Below are positions 37,767 through 50,499 of a stretch of DNA of 64,000 nt, in pieces; the stretch's first letter is position 1; each line of letters opens with the position of its first letter. The DNA lies in the NCBI GenBank assembly GCA_018902385.1, contig JABSSW010000037.1, positions 434,001-498,000 on the forward strand, given 5' to 3'. The notes beneath the pieces are model-generated. The model ran no database searches. It was not told the DNA's origin and saw nothing but the letters and a program-made list of their open reading frames with translations. The DNA is from Physcia stellaris (taxonomy: Eukaryota; Ascomycota; Lecanoromycetes; Caliciales; Physciaceae). A program made the position numbers and the translations under genes.

Positions 37767-40351
37767 AAATTGAAAAATTTTTCAAATTTTGATAATTTAA
37801 CAGTTTTTTTTCGTTGTTTATTTTTGTTTTTCGAACAAATTCAATTTTGAAATTTCATTAATTGAATTTGAACAGCAAAAATTTCGATTTTGACGACACG
37901 CAAAATCTCGTTAATTTCATTTTTTTTATTATGATTCGAAACGAAAAAAATTTTCATTTTTTTTATTTGAAAATTTCAAACTCGAATGACGATCATTTTT
38001 CGATTTCGATCTCGTCGAAAAATTTCGAAAATAATTGTTTTTAATTCGTCGAAATAATTGACGATCATTAATTGAAATTGTTTTTCGAAAAATGTTTATC
38101 GAATTAACGATTTTGAACGATTTATTTTTCAAATCATCGTCATTCTGATTAAAATTTAAAACAAAAAAAATGTCGATGATATGTAAAATTTCGAAATTTG
38201 TGATTATTCGATCAAAAAATACACGTTCAATTGTGTGATTTCGTTAAACAATAATCGATTTTTCAAATTGATTTCGAAAAAAAACTTGAAAAAAATCATA
38301 ATTGTGAATTGAAATCGAAAATTGTTGAAACAAAAAAAAAAGAAAAAATGAACAAAAAATGATTTAAATAAATTTTGATAATTGAATTTCATTTAAAATA
38401 CGACAAATTGATGTGATGTTGAATGAAATTTCTAAATGTTTGTTTATGATAAAGCAAATGAATTTTGAATAAAATGTTTGTTTGTTGATGTTTTTTTTTA
38501 TTTGATTATTTTTATTTTGAAAAACGAATGTTTCGTCAAAAATGATAAAAAAAAAATTTGTTTATTGTGAATCGAAATTATCGAAAATTCGTCTGTTTTG
38601 AACGTTTTTAAAACAAAACAAACGAATTTATTATGTTTTGTTTTTTCAATTGATAACGAAATTTATTATGTTTCGTTGTTTTTTTGAATGATCAAAAAAT
38701 CAAATTGAATCTATTATGTTTTTATTCGTTAAACATTGAATTTAATTGTAAAAAGTTTTGTTTATTTGAATGTTCGCGTAAATGAACAAACATGAAAAAA
38801 AAAATTTCGATATAATGTGAAATGTTATGCAATGATATAATATTATTACATAATTTACGAAAATATCGAAATGAAAAGCAAATACATGAAAACATTTTTT
38901 CTGTAAAAACGATAATGTAAAAGATCGATGATTTCTTGAAAAATTGTTTCGAATTCGAAATTTTAAAAATTCGACGTGTATAAAATAACATTTTGTTAAT
39001 TCGAAAAATTTTTAAATGTTTGCAAATCGAGCATTTGTTTTCTGAATCGAAATATTAATTAATATCAAATTTTCGAATTTTGCATTAAAGAAATCGATAT
39101 CGATTCGAAAAAAACATAAACAATTTTTCAAAATTTTGTTTCAAATTAAAACGATATTCAATTTCATTCGAATTTTTGAAAATATTCGAAAATGTTTTTT
39201 CAGTTTGAACTTAACAAATCGATTTTGATTTTCAGTTTTTGCGAAAATTCAAATCGAAAATTCGAAAAATGAAACGTTTATTTTTCAAGAACTTTTCAAC
39301 ATTTTAAACAAAAAAAAAATCAATTCAAAAAACGTATAAAATTTTTTTCAAAAAATTATTTTTTTCTTTTTCGATCGTCAAACGAATATTTCAGAATCAA
39401 TCAAAATTTTCGAAAATTCAAACAATTTTTCGAAATCGTTTCATTTAATCTGTTTTTCAAAAAAAAAAGTTGAAATCAACAAAATCGAAAATTTGTCAAA
39501 ATCGTACAAAAAAATTACGAAAAATCGTTTTGAATTACGTAATTTTTAAAATGTTTGTTCAAAAAAAAATTCGAAAAAAAAATTCGATATTTAAACAACA
39601 TGTAAAAACATACAAATGAAAAAAAATCGAATTTGAAAAATTTGTTTGTTCGATTTTCACGATTATTTATTTATGTTGTTCAAAAAATCAAAAGAAATTA
39701 AATGTTGAAAAAAATTTTTTCGAAATTCGATTGTTTTAATCGAATCAAAAAATTAAACATTCAAATCAAAAATAAAAATTGAAAAAAGTTGCAAAAAAAA
39801 AACATCAAATTTTAAAAAAATATTCGATATTTTAAATTCAGCGTTCTTAATTGCGAAAATCGACGATTCGATCGAAAAAAAATTCAAAATCGATTTTCGT
39901 ATTGTTTAAAGTCGATAATTTTCTGTATTGAAAATTAAAATTTTCAATGTTGATAAATTATCAAAATTTTTTTTGAAATTCTGTTGCGTTTCGTATTTGA
40001 TTTGATATCGTTTGTAGACAATTTTGAAATCAACGTGTAATTTGAACAATTTTTGAAATTTTAAAAACGTCGATTTGCGAATTTTTAAAATTCGACAAAA
40101 TCAAAATTTCGAACATGATTTTGATGTTATCGTTTGTTGAATTTTCAAAAATTGTTTTTTTCATTAAACGCGATTTTTGTCAAGTTTAATTAAATGTCGC
40201 AATCAAACATGCGAAAAAATCGATAACAGTTATTTTTTATCAATCAAATTTTTATATTCGCTTTTTTTTTATTTTATTTGCAGTTTTTTGATTCGATTCG
40301 TTCAATTTGCAAAAATTTTGAATTTTTTCGAACAATCACGAAAATCGTTGA

Positions 40352-40743
40352 TGTAATACGTTCGCGTTATCGAACAGTTAATTCATGCGTTAATTCTGAA
40401 TACGCGTTTGCGTAACGCAAATGCTTGACATTAATAATGAATGTAATTCAGATGTAACATAATTATAAACGCACGTCTAATAGAAACGTCATGAATTGAT
40501 ATCATAATCATGACGTTAATCAAAACGTCATAACTATTACGTCAAATACGAATATAAATAGATTGTTCATTTTTTTTTCGTTGAATTTCAACGATTAATT
40601 TTACATTTACAATATTCATACGATGTTGATAATTAATAATTGAAATTTATTAAATTTCACGTTTTTCAATAATTCGATGCGTTATCGTAAAAGTTAATAC
40701 ATTATTGAAATTTGCTTTACGTCAACGCGTTTAAATTTTTACA
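40352..40743 (+). repeat. 5' LTR of the Gypsy-type element
   Basis: 392 bp, beginning TGTAATACGTTCGCG and ending TTTTTACA. It aligns along its full length with 47284-47675. The first ~200 bases keep more CpT/ApG than the second half. Confidence 0.9.
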
Positions 40744-43700
40744 ATTTTAATCGTTTCATTTTTCGAAAAAAAAAGTTCGAAATTTATTAGCATCATGATT
40801 GAATCAAATATCAACATTTCAGATTTTAAAATAAAAAATTTGATGATGTTTCAAATATTTCAAATAATTTTATTTTTTCGAATTGAAACGACGTGAATCA
40901 AATTCAACAAAACATTTTTATTATCGACAATGCGACGACGCAAAACATTTTGAAACAAATGACAATTGCTTTTCGAAAATTTAACGATGAAATCGTTCAA
41001 TTGCGAATTCAAATTCGAACAAATCAAAACGCAACGCAATTCGTTATCGCATCGCAAACGCAATCAATATCAATTGTATTTATCGTTCATTTCAAAAACG
41101 AAAATTCAAAAAACAATTTTTTTATAAAAACGAAAACGAAAATGAACATATTCGTTGATTTCGCGAAATCGAACTCGAATTTCTGACGTGTTTTAATTAT
41201 TTTATGAATGATCGATCGAAAATTTTTTGATGCATGTCATCGTTGCGAAAAAATTTTCAATTTCAATAATTCAATCGCATCGACAACGATAAAAATTTGA
41301 AAAATATTTTTTACGATTATTACAAATTTTTTTTTGAATTTGATAACAAATTCAATGAATCGTCGATTCGTCGTTTACGAAAATTGAAAACGAATTCGTC
41401 AACGTGCGAATCAAAAAATGTTTAATTTCAAAAATGAATTCGAAAAATACGAAATTCATTTGTCGTTTTTTGATGAAATTCATTCGATCAATTTTCTTTT
41501 GTAAATTATTGTCATCGTTGAAAAAAAAATTGTTAAATATCGAAAAAATATCGATAAATAAAAAAATTTGTTTGCGAAAATCGTCATGTTGAAAAAAATT
41601 TTTGAACGCGAACGACGAACAGATTCGCGTGTTCAAAATAATCAAAACATTTTCAAACAAAAAAAAAACAAAAACAAAAATAAAAAACAATTTCAACAAC
41701 AAAATCAACAGCAAAATCAATCGCAAAATCGTTTCAATCAAAACATTTTTCACGATTTTGAACGCAATACGCATGCGAAAAACAAACGAAAACGCAATGA
41801 AAATGATCAAAATACAAAATCAACGTGTTATCGATGTCATCGCAAAAATCATTATGTTTTCGATTGTAAAATTGATATAAATGAATCGAATAATCAATAT
41901 ATTATCGTTGTCGTCAACGTCATATTTGAATTAAAAAAAAATCAAATTTCGCGAACGTTTCGCAAACGAAACAAAAAAAATCAATAAAAATTCGAAATTT
42001 TATCGTGATTCAAAATTGAATCAAATTTTTGAAAAATAAACGACTTGTTCGCGCGTTCGTAAATTTTGAAATCAAAATCAATTTTATCAATCAAGTTTTT
42101 GTCATTCAATGAAAAATGCAATCGATAAACGAAACTATTTTATCGTTATCGAATTTTTTGAATGAACAAAGTCGTTATTGTTATGAAACGCATGAATTCA
42201 TTTACAACATAATAGATTCGTGAAATCAACATCGTCAATGCAAAATTTTGTTTTATGCAATTGACTATATTGAATCGAATTTTATTTTGAATATGTTTAT
42301 GTTAATTGTCGAAAACATATTAATGAATTCGGCAAAAAACAATTGACGTTTCAAAATCAAATTCAAAAAATTTCAAATTGATACGTTTAAACAATTTGCA
42401 AAAAGTTTAAAAAATCACGAACAAATATTCGCGTTGATATGTGCAAAAATCGAAAAACAATCGAAAAAACAAAAATTTAAAATTACGAAAATGTCGAAAC
42501 AATTAAAGAATTTAAAAAATCAATTTGACGACACGAAAACAAATATTTTATTCGAATTAAATAAAAATGATCATGTTATTGATTTGAAAAAAAACGAAAA
42601 ATCGTCGTTTATGTCGCTGTATAATTTATCACAAAATGAATTAGCGAAATTTCGACGTTACATCGAAAATGTTTTGATCAAAAAATGAATTAAACATTCA
42701 ATTTTTTTCGTTGACGCGTCGATACTTTTTGTATCGAAAAAAAATGAAAATTTTCGTTTTTGTGTGAATTATCGAAATTTAAATGCGATGATTATCAAAA
42801 ATCGTCATTCATTATTTTTAATCACAAAAATTTTGAATCGTTTTAATGATGTCAAAAAATTCATCAAAATCGATTTGAAAAATGTTTATCATCGAATTCG
42901 CATCAAGCAAAACGACGAATAAAAAACGACGTTTCGCACGCGATACGAACATTTCGAATATCAAATTATGTTTTTTGAATTAATCAATGTTTCAACAATT
43001 TTTCAAATTTATATCAATAAAATTTTGCGAAAATTTGTCGACGTCATTTGTGTGATTTATTTGAACGATATTTTGATATATAATAACGATTCGACGCAAC
43101 ATTGACGACATGTGCGTTTTGTGTTTAGCGATTGAAACAATACGAATTGTATGTCAATTTAAAAAAATGCGAATTTGTCATCGATCAAATCGAATTTTTA
43201 AATTTATTGTGTTCATTGAAAATGTACAAATGAATTCAAAAAAATTCGAATCATTGAAAAATGATCGCAATTTAAAAGTTATCGCGAATTACAAATATTT
43301 TTAAATTTCGTCAATTATTATCGTCGTTTTATTCATGATTATTCAAAATTAATTGCATCATTTATTGATTTATTGAAAAACAATAAACAAAACAAAAAAT
43401 TTGAATTTTTTGTTTGAAAAAAAAGTCGAAATTGACGTTTCGTCAATTGCGCGATATTTTTACATCGATTTTCATTTTTTATCATTATGATTTTGTCAAG
43501 AAAATCAAAATGAAAATCGATGTTTCGAATTTCGAAATTTCAAATATTTTTAATCAATTTGATGAACAAAATCATTGACGTTCGATCGCGTTTTGATCGC
43601 GAAAAATGATATCGACGAAAATGAATTACGAAATTCATGATCAGAAATTATTAATTATAATTATGATTTTTCAACAATGACGACATTATTTCGAAAACGT

Positions 43701-45989
43701 TGCGCACGCGATGAAAATGTGATTTGATCACAATAATTTAAAAAAATTTATGAAACAAAAAAAATTTAATTCAAAACAAATCAAATGAATTTTTAAATTA
43801 ATTGTTTATGATTTCGAAATTTTTCATCGTGCAAACAAAATCAATTCGACAAATGAATCATCGAAACGTTCGAATTACGAAAAAACATCGTCATTTAATA
43901 TCAAATTTTTGTTCACGTTGCAAAATAAATTTGCGTTATCGTCAAAAAAACGAATCGATTTTGAAAATCAAAATTTTGTTTCGAATATCGCAACAAATAT
44001 TCAATTATTCAAAAACAATGCGCGCACGAAAAACAAACGCGAAATATTAAAAAATTTAAATTCATTGTTTCAGTTAATTGATGTACAAATTGTCATTTTA
44101 AAAAAAAAATGCGAAATTTATTTGAGAAATTTTACGAAAAATCGCAGAAATCAATGAAATTTTTGATTAAAAAATTTCAAATTATCGACAAAACGATTAA
44201 GAAATTTGTTGAAAAAAACAAAAAGTCATTTCGTCGTCGACGCAACAAATTTTATTGAAAAATGAATTTCGAAAATTTTTTTAAATTCAAAATCGTTTTT
44301 ATGTATTTGAAAATGCAACAATAAAAAAAAAGTTCATAAACAAAAATCACGATGATTTTTTGACAAAACATTTTGATGTTGATAAAATTGTGAATTTAAT
44401 TCAACGAAAATTTTATTGATTCGTTTGCGCGAAACAAATTCGTTCATATGTCAAAATTTGTGACATATGTTAACGTATCAAAATTTATCGACATAAATTT
44501 TATGAAAAATTCAAATTTTTATTTGTTTCGAATATTTTTTGAAAAAAAATTATCATGAATTTTATCATCGATTTGTTTTTCAACAAACGTCGCGATGTCG
44601 TTTATGATTCGATTTTAATGATAATGAATCGTTGTATCAAAATGATCAAATACATTTCGATTACGATCAAAATCGATGTCGTTGCATTAACGAAAATTTT
44701 TATGAAAAAATTGTTTTTCGATTTGACGTTTCGAATGATATAATGAATGACAAAATTTTGTTTTCACGAATGTTTTTGATTTTCGATGTGTTATCACGTT
44801 CGCGCATTAAACGACGATTAAACATTGTTTTTCATTTTCAAACGAATGATTTAATCGAACGTCAAAATCAAATTTTTGAAACGTATTTGCGTACATTCGT
44901 CGACGCGAAGCAGACGAAATGAACAAATATATTTTCAATGATTGAATTTGCTTATAATAACGTTACGCATTTTTTGCAAATGTTTCGTTTTTTTATTTTA
45001 TGTATGATTATCATTCAGAAATTTATTATGTGATCGAGAACGATTTCAATGAAAAAAAAATATTCATTGCAAAAAAAAAAATCAAACATTTGAATGAAAT
45101 AAAAAAAACGTTGATAAAACGTTTAAAATTCGTTGTCGCAAAACAAACGAAATATTACAATCAAAATCACGAATCAAAAAAATTCAATGTGAATGATTTA
45201 GTAATGTTCAATATCAAAAATTTTAAACAACGACGTTTTAACAAAAAAATGTCGCACAAATTTGTTGAATTTTTTCGTGTGAAAAATAAAATCGATGCGC
45301 AAACGTATCGTTTTATTTTATTCAATATTTATCGCATTCATAATATTTTTCATGTTTCGTTATTGGAAAAATATCATCATAGAGCAAACGATAAGCATGC
45401 GAAACAGTTTATGCAAATTTCAGAACTCATTGATGACGAAAAACAATGAAAAATTGAAAAAATTCTTGACAAAATGAATGACAAAAAAAATATTTGATAC
45501 AAAATCAAATGATTTGATTGAAATTCGAAATATAATCAATGATTACATGAAAATGAATTTAAAAATGTTTCAAATTTGATGAAAAAATACAATGAACGCG
45601 CGTCGCGCAAACGCAAACGACGTCATTGATTAATTCAAAATAATTTATTTTGTTTCAGTGTCAACAATGATTTGATTTTTTCGTTTTATCGTTTAAAACG
45701 ATAAAGACGATGAAATCGTTCAACATCAACATATAATTACGAACAAAAAAAAATAAACAAACGTCAAACGTCAAACAAAAAAAATTTATGAACAAAAAAA
45801 AATCGTTTATTTATCGCATATTTATTTCGAATCGAAATCAAATTCGTTCGAAATGAACGAATCGAAACTCGACGAATTCGAAAAATTCGAAATGTTCGAA
45901 AAATTCGTTTCATCGAAATTCATTTCGTCGATCGAAATCGCAAAAAAATTTTTTCGAAATTTTTGATTTTTGAATCATCATTTTTTGAA

Positions 45990-46640
45990 TGAAATTTTTG
46001 TATTCAATTAATGCGAAAATGAAAATAAAAAATGTTTCGTTTGTTTATCGTCAATTGCGCATCTTTTTTCATCAGAAAATTCATCAATTTTTTTTTTTTT
46101 TTCAATTTTTTCACTTTTTTCGTCAACATCATTTTTTTCGTTTTTTTTTTCTCAGTTTCATTCTGCAAATCAAAAATTTGTTTTTTCGTTTTCGTTAATC
46201 GTTCGTCAAATTGATTCGTCAAAATCGTGACACGATTGATCGTTGACTGTGCGCGATTTGCAATAATCGAAATGTATTCATGATTGCGACGTCATTGTTT
46301 CAAATCAACAATCGTATTTTTTTTTCGTTTTTCGATGCGAACGAAAATGAATTGATCGCGACGTTCGATTTTTGCGAATTCGCGCACGATTTTTTTCATT
46401 TATTTTCGAAATCGTTTTGAAAATTGTGATTTGTTAACGTCGTCGCATCGTTTGCGCAAGCAAATACATATCGAATGACAAAAATTTGAATCGTGATGTT
46501 GAAAACGACATTTTTCGCAAATTTTCAAAACATCGCGAACGCACGCATGACGATCAAAACACGTCATACATGCGAAATTTTCGCAAATTATGACATGTTA
46601 ATTTGTTGTTGTTGTTTGCGTTCGTGACGCGTGCGTTTCA
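45990..46640 (-). other. Antisense open-frame region between Pol and the 3' LTR
   Basis: Inside the LTR-bounded element, the minus strand of this stretch keeps long frames that look protein-like: a Cys/His-rich part (~46.6-46.4 kb) followed by a long charged, coiled-coil-like part (for example LTKTKKQIFDLQNE, ~46.18 kb). It is not part of the standard Gypsy Gag-Pol. It could be an extra antisense gene carried by the family or an unrelated insertion. No family is recognised. Confidence 0.4.
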
Positions 46641-47283
46641 AAATATTTACGTCGATTTTTTTGAAAATCGATCATAATTTGAAAGTAAATAAATTTTCGT
46701 ATTGATGATTATATACATAAACAAACGTTGCGCAAACGTTGAAAAATATCTTGCGCGAAAAAAATTGTGATAAAAAATAAAAAAAAAAAAAATGCGAACA
46801 AAAAAATTGTTGATAAACAACATCGTGAAATTATCGACACGTTGTTTTCGCAATCGACGAAATTTCATGTTTATCAACAAAAAAATTCGCGTCGACGTTT
46901 CGATAAAATTGAATTTGAATTTCGTCATTCAAATTTTGATATTGACATTTTGATTATCAATATTGAATTATTGCGATTTCAAATTTGCATTGAAAACATG
47001 TTTTACGATTGCGCAATGATATTGAAAATTTTTTTTCAAAACAAAAATTTGAAAAATTTTTAACGAGTTTTTGAACAAACGATACATGAACGCATTGTGA
47101 TATCGCACATGATATTTTTGAAAATTTTTTTTTTCGTTTGTTTTCGAAATTTTGAAAGTTTTTTGATATTGATTTCAATGAATTTTTTGAAATTTTACAA
47201 TCAAGACATTTACATGTTGTTTTTATTTATTGCATTGATATTGTTTTTATGCATTGAAAATCAACGCATTAAAAAAAAACAAT

Positions 47284-47675
47284 TGTAATACGTTCGCGTT
47301 ATCGAACAATTAATTCATGCGTTAATTTTGAATACGCGTTTGCGTAACGCAAATGTTTGACATTAATAATGAATGTAATTCAAATGTAATTTAATTATAA
47401 ACGCACGTTTAATAAAAACGTCATGAATTGATGTCATAATCATGACGTTAATCAAAACGTCATAATTATTACGTCAAATACGAATATAAATAGATTGTTC
47501 ACTTTCTTTTTCGTTGAATTTCAACGATTAGTTTTACATTTACAGTACTCATACGATGTTGATAGTTAATAATTGAAATTTATTAAATTTCACGTTTTTC
47601 AATAGCTCGGTGCGCTATCGTAGAATTAATACACTATAGAAATCTGCTTTACGTCAGCGCGTTTAAGTCCTTACA
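47284..47675 (+). repeat. 3' LTR of the Gypsy-type element
   Basis: 392 bp, beginning TGTAATACGTTCGCG and ending TCCTTACA. The last ~180 bases keep clearly more CpT/ApG/CpC than its partner, the mirror image of the 5' LTR. Confidence 0.9.
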
Positions 47676-50000
47676 ATATCGAAATCTGAAATAATTGTCG
47701 AAACGATTATTTTATCAACGAGTTCGATTTTCACGATTGCGACAATCAATAATGCTTTACAATCGATGAAAAACGATTCAATTCAATGTTTTTTCGTTTC
47801 GTGAATTTCATTTTCAACGCTTCAATCAGAATATCAGAAAATATTTGTTCGAAAATTTGCAACATTTAATCATATATTCGAATTTGCATCAATTTTCGAA
47901 TCAGTCATTTCATCAAAATGTTCAAATTTTTCGTTTTTTACATTTGAATACATATTCGAATCGACAAAAAATGCATTTATTCAACGTTTTCTTGATTTAT
48001 CAAAATTGCAAATTTCTATTGCAACATTAAAGCAAATATCTGAATCAACATTGATTTTCGAAACAGTCATTTTATCGAAAATCTCGCATTTTTCATTTAA
48101 TACATCAGATACTGTATCAAAGTCGATGAAAAACACGTCAATTTAATATTTATTTATTTCGTCGAAATCATCATCTTTTCAAACGATCGAATCAGAATTT
48201 CAAAAAATTTCTGTTTGAAAATTTTCAGAATTTTGTTCATTTTTTTCAATCGATACAGTCAAATCAATATGTGAAAACAAAAAAAATTCAATTGTTATTT
48301 GTTCGTCTGTTTCGTTTGTTTCGCAAATATCATTTATTTATTTATTTTTTCAATTTTCAAAAAGCGTTGTTACAAATGTCGAATTAATATTTTGTCAATT
48401 CAAAAACATTATTTCGAATTTCATTCGTTTGATAAAACATTACGTTATCGATTAAAACAACAATTCGTTTGTCGTTTTTTGCACATCAACAAAAAAAAAA
48501 ATTCAAAAACAAATAGAAATTGAAAAAATTATTAATCGATCATTTTCATCAATTTGTTTGAATTTTTCGATTGCGATATTCGAAATCAAATCGAAATCAA
48601 CGAAAAAATCAACAATATGTCGACATTGCAACAAAATATTCAATTTCAATAACAAATTTCACAAAGCATATACAGAAATTGAACATTATGTTCGAAAATT
48701 CGTCAAGAATTTGAATTTTCGAAAATTCACATCAAAATTCACATACAAAATTATTGAAAAATCAACAGACATTTGTTCGTTTGTTTCGTTTATTTCGCAA
48801 AAATCATTTATTTTTTTTGCAACATTAAAAAATCAAAAATTTTGATTTTCAACAATTTTCGAATCAGTCATCGCATCGACGCGTTCGAATTTCTCGATTG
48901 CATCATACAAAATCAATTCAAAATCGATGAAAAACGCAATCGTCAATTGTTCATTCATTTTTTCATTTATTTTATCGTATATATCAGTTCGAAAACATCA
49001 AAAATTTCACATTCAAAATTTTTATTTGATTATGAATGATTTGCATCGCATGTTTGTTGAAAAATTTATATCATTTGATTTGCAATAACATCAAAATCGT
49101 TGTCGTTTTTCGCAAAATTTTGATTTTTGTCAATTCGATCGATCACGTTCAATTTTTTCCAAAAAAATTTATTTCACGATCGAAAATTTGTTCGAAATGT
49201 TCGATGAGAAATTCAAAAAAAAAAATCTGTTTTCAAATTAAAATAACGTTTTTTTTCGAGAATTTTTCTCAAAACAATTGCAAATGACGATTTATTTCAA
49301 ATTTACAATCATTCAAAAATCGTCGATTAATCAAAATTCAAAAAATTCAAAATCGAAAAATTTGAATCAACACATGTTTGCGAAATCAATTCGCGCTGTT
49401 TTCAATCAAAATTTGTTTGAAAAAGCGATCAATTTATCATACAAAATATCGAATGTTTTTTGCATCAATTTGAAATTTTTTGTCGAAATTTCTTTTTTTA
49501 TTTTCATATTTTTTCGTTTTTTTTCGATTTTTTTCTTGTTTTCGTATTCGTTTCGATCGTTTCAATTACAAAAATGAATTGCATTAACGTTTACGAACAA
49601 ATCGTTTCGATCATTAATCGTGTTATTCAATAAAAATAATGAATTTGTCGTTTCGAAACGAAATTGAAAAAAAACGAAAAATAAAACGTTTACATTAATG
49701 CGAAACATTTTCAAAAAAGATTTATTGCATACACGTTTTGTTGAATGCAATGAACACATCAATTATCGCATGTGCGTAAATATCGATGCGTTAATCGTTG
49801 TTGCGTTGATTTTATTAACATGACGAAATTGTTCGTTTCATCGTATAATCGATTTGAAATTGCAAAAATTCAACGTTTACATTAATGTTTTCATTACATT
49901 CAAAAATTCGAATTTTCAATCTTTTACATTCTAAATTACGTATTAGATTTTGAAAAAGCAAATTCTCGATCGTTTGTTTATTTCATTATTTACGTTATCG
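47676..50000 (+). other. Unassigned repeat-derived stretch with Gag-like zinc-finger remnants
   Basis: Plus-strand translations include a CRHCNKIFNFNNKFHKAYTE segment (~48.62-48.68 kb) like the single-finger modules seen in some fungal retroelement-associated proteins. A related DNA segment beginning TTTGTTCGTYTGTTTCGTTT occurs at ~48.30 and ~48.77 kb. It probably belongs to another retroelement-derived gene; it is a fossil with many breaks, and its ends are unclear. Confidence 0.4.
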
Positions 50001-50499
50001 TTTGCATTTTTTGCGAATTGATTGTAAATCAGCATTTTTATCAACTGAAATGATTTCGATTTCAAATATTTCGCATAAATTTACATTCGTCATCAAAATA
50101 CAAATATTTTTATTCACATCGAAAGTTTGATAAAAACGAATCGCTATTTTGATCAAAAATTCAAAACATTGAACAATTTTCTCGTTTCGATCAATTTGTT
50201 TCGAAATTTTCGAATGTCAAATATTTTCAAATGATTTATCATGTCATTTATTCGCGAATATTTTGATTCATGTTTCGCTGTCAAATTTCGAATTTGAATT
50301 CGAAAACGTTTTCATTTTTTCTATTTTGTATTTGTATTAATCATTAATGAATATCGCATGCATGTTTCAATTGTTTAAACGATTTTCGCACATACAAAAT
50401 CGCATAATTTGCAAAAAAAAAATTCGTCGTTTTCGTCGTTTTCATTTCAAATTTTTGTACGATTTCATGATTGTCGCGTTCGTTATGAATTTCACATAT

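Larger units (their letters stand above)
40352..47675 (+). mobile_element. LTR-bounded Gypsy-type retrotransposon
   Basis: 7.3-kb element with LTRs at 40352-40743 and 47284-47675. Inside, on the + strand in order: a Gag-like region (~40.9-42.0 kb) with a CCHC zinc knuckle (CYRCHRKNHYVFDC, ~41.83 kb), reverse transcriptase (~42.7-43.1 kb, with a YLNDILIY-type motif), an integrase-type region (~44.55-44.95 kb) and a Pol C-terminus (~45.0-45.45 kb). A purine run precedes the 3' LTR, as expected for a polypurine tract. No target-site duplication was recognised. A further 1.8 kb lies between Pol and the 3' LTR. It is a fossil with many breaks. LTR divergence is almost wholly of the CpY-mutation type, with only a handful of other differences, so insertion may be fairly recent even though decay is heavy. 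Confidence 0.85.

Noticed and set aside
40347-47680. Target-site duplication around the LTR element
   Set aside because: The five bases outside each LTR do not match, even allowing for C-to-T change, so no duplication is claimed.
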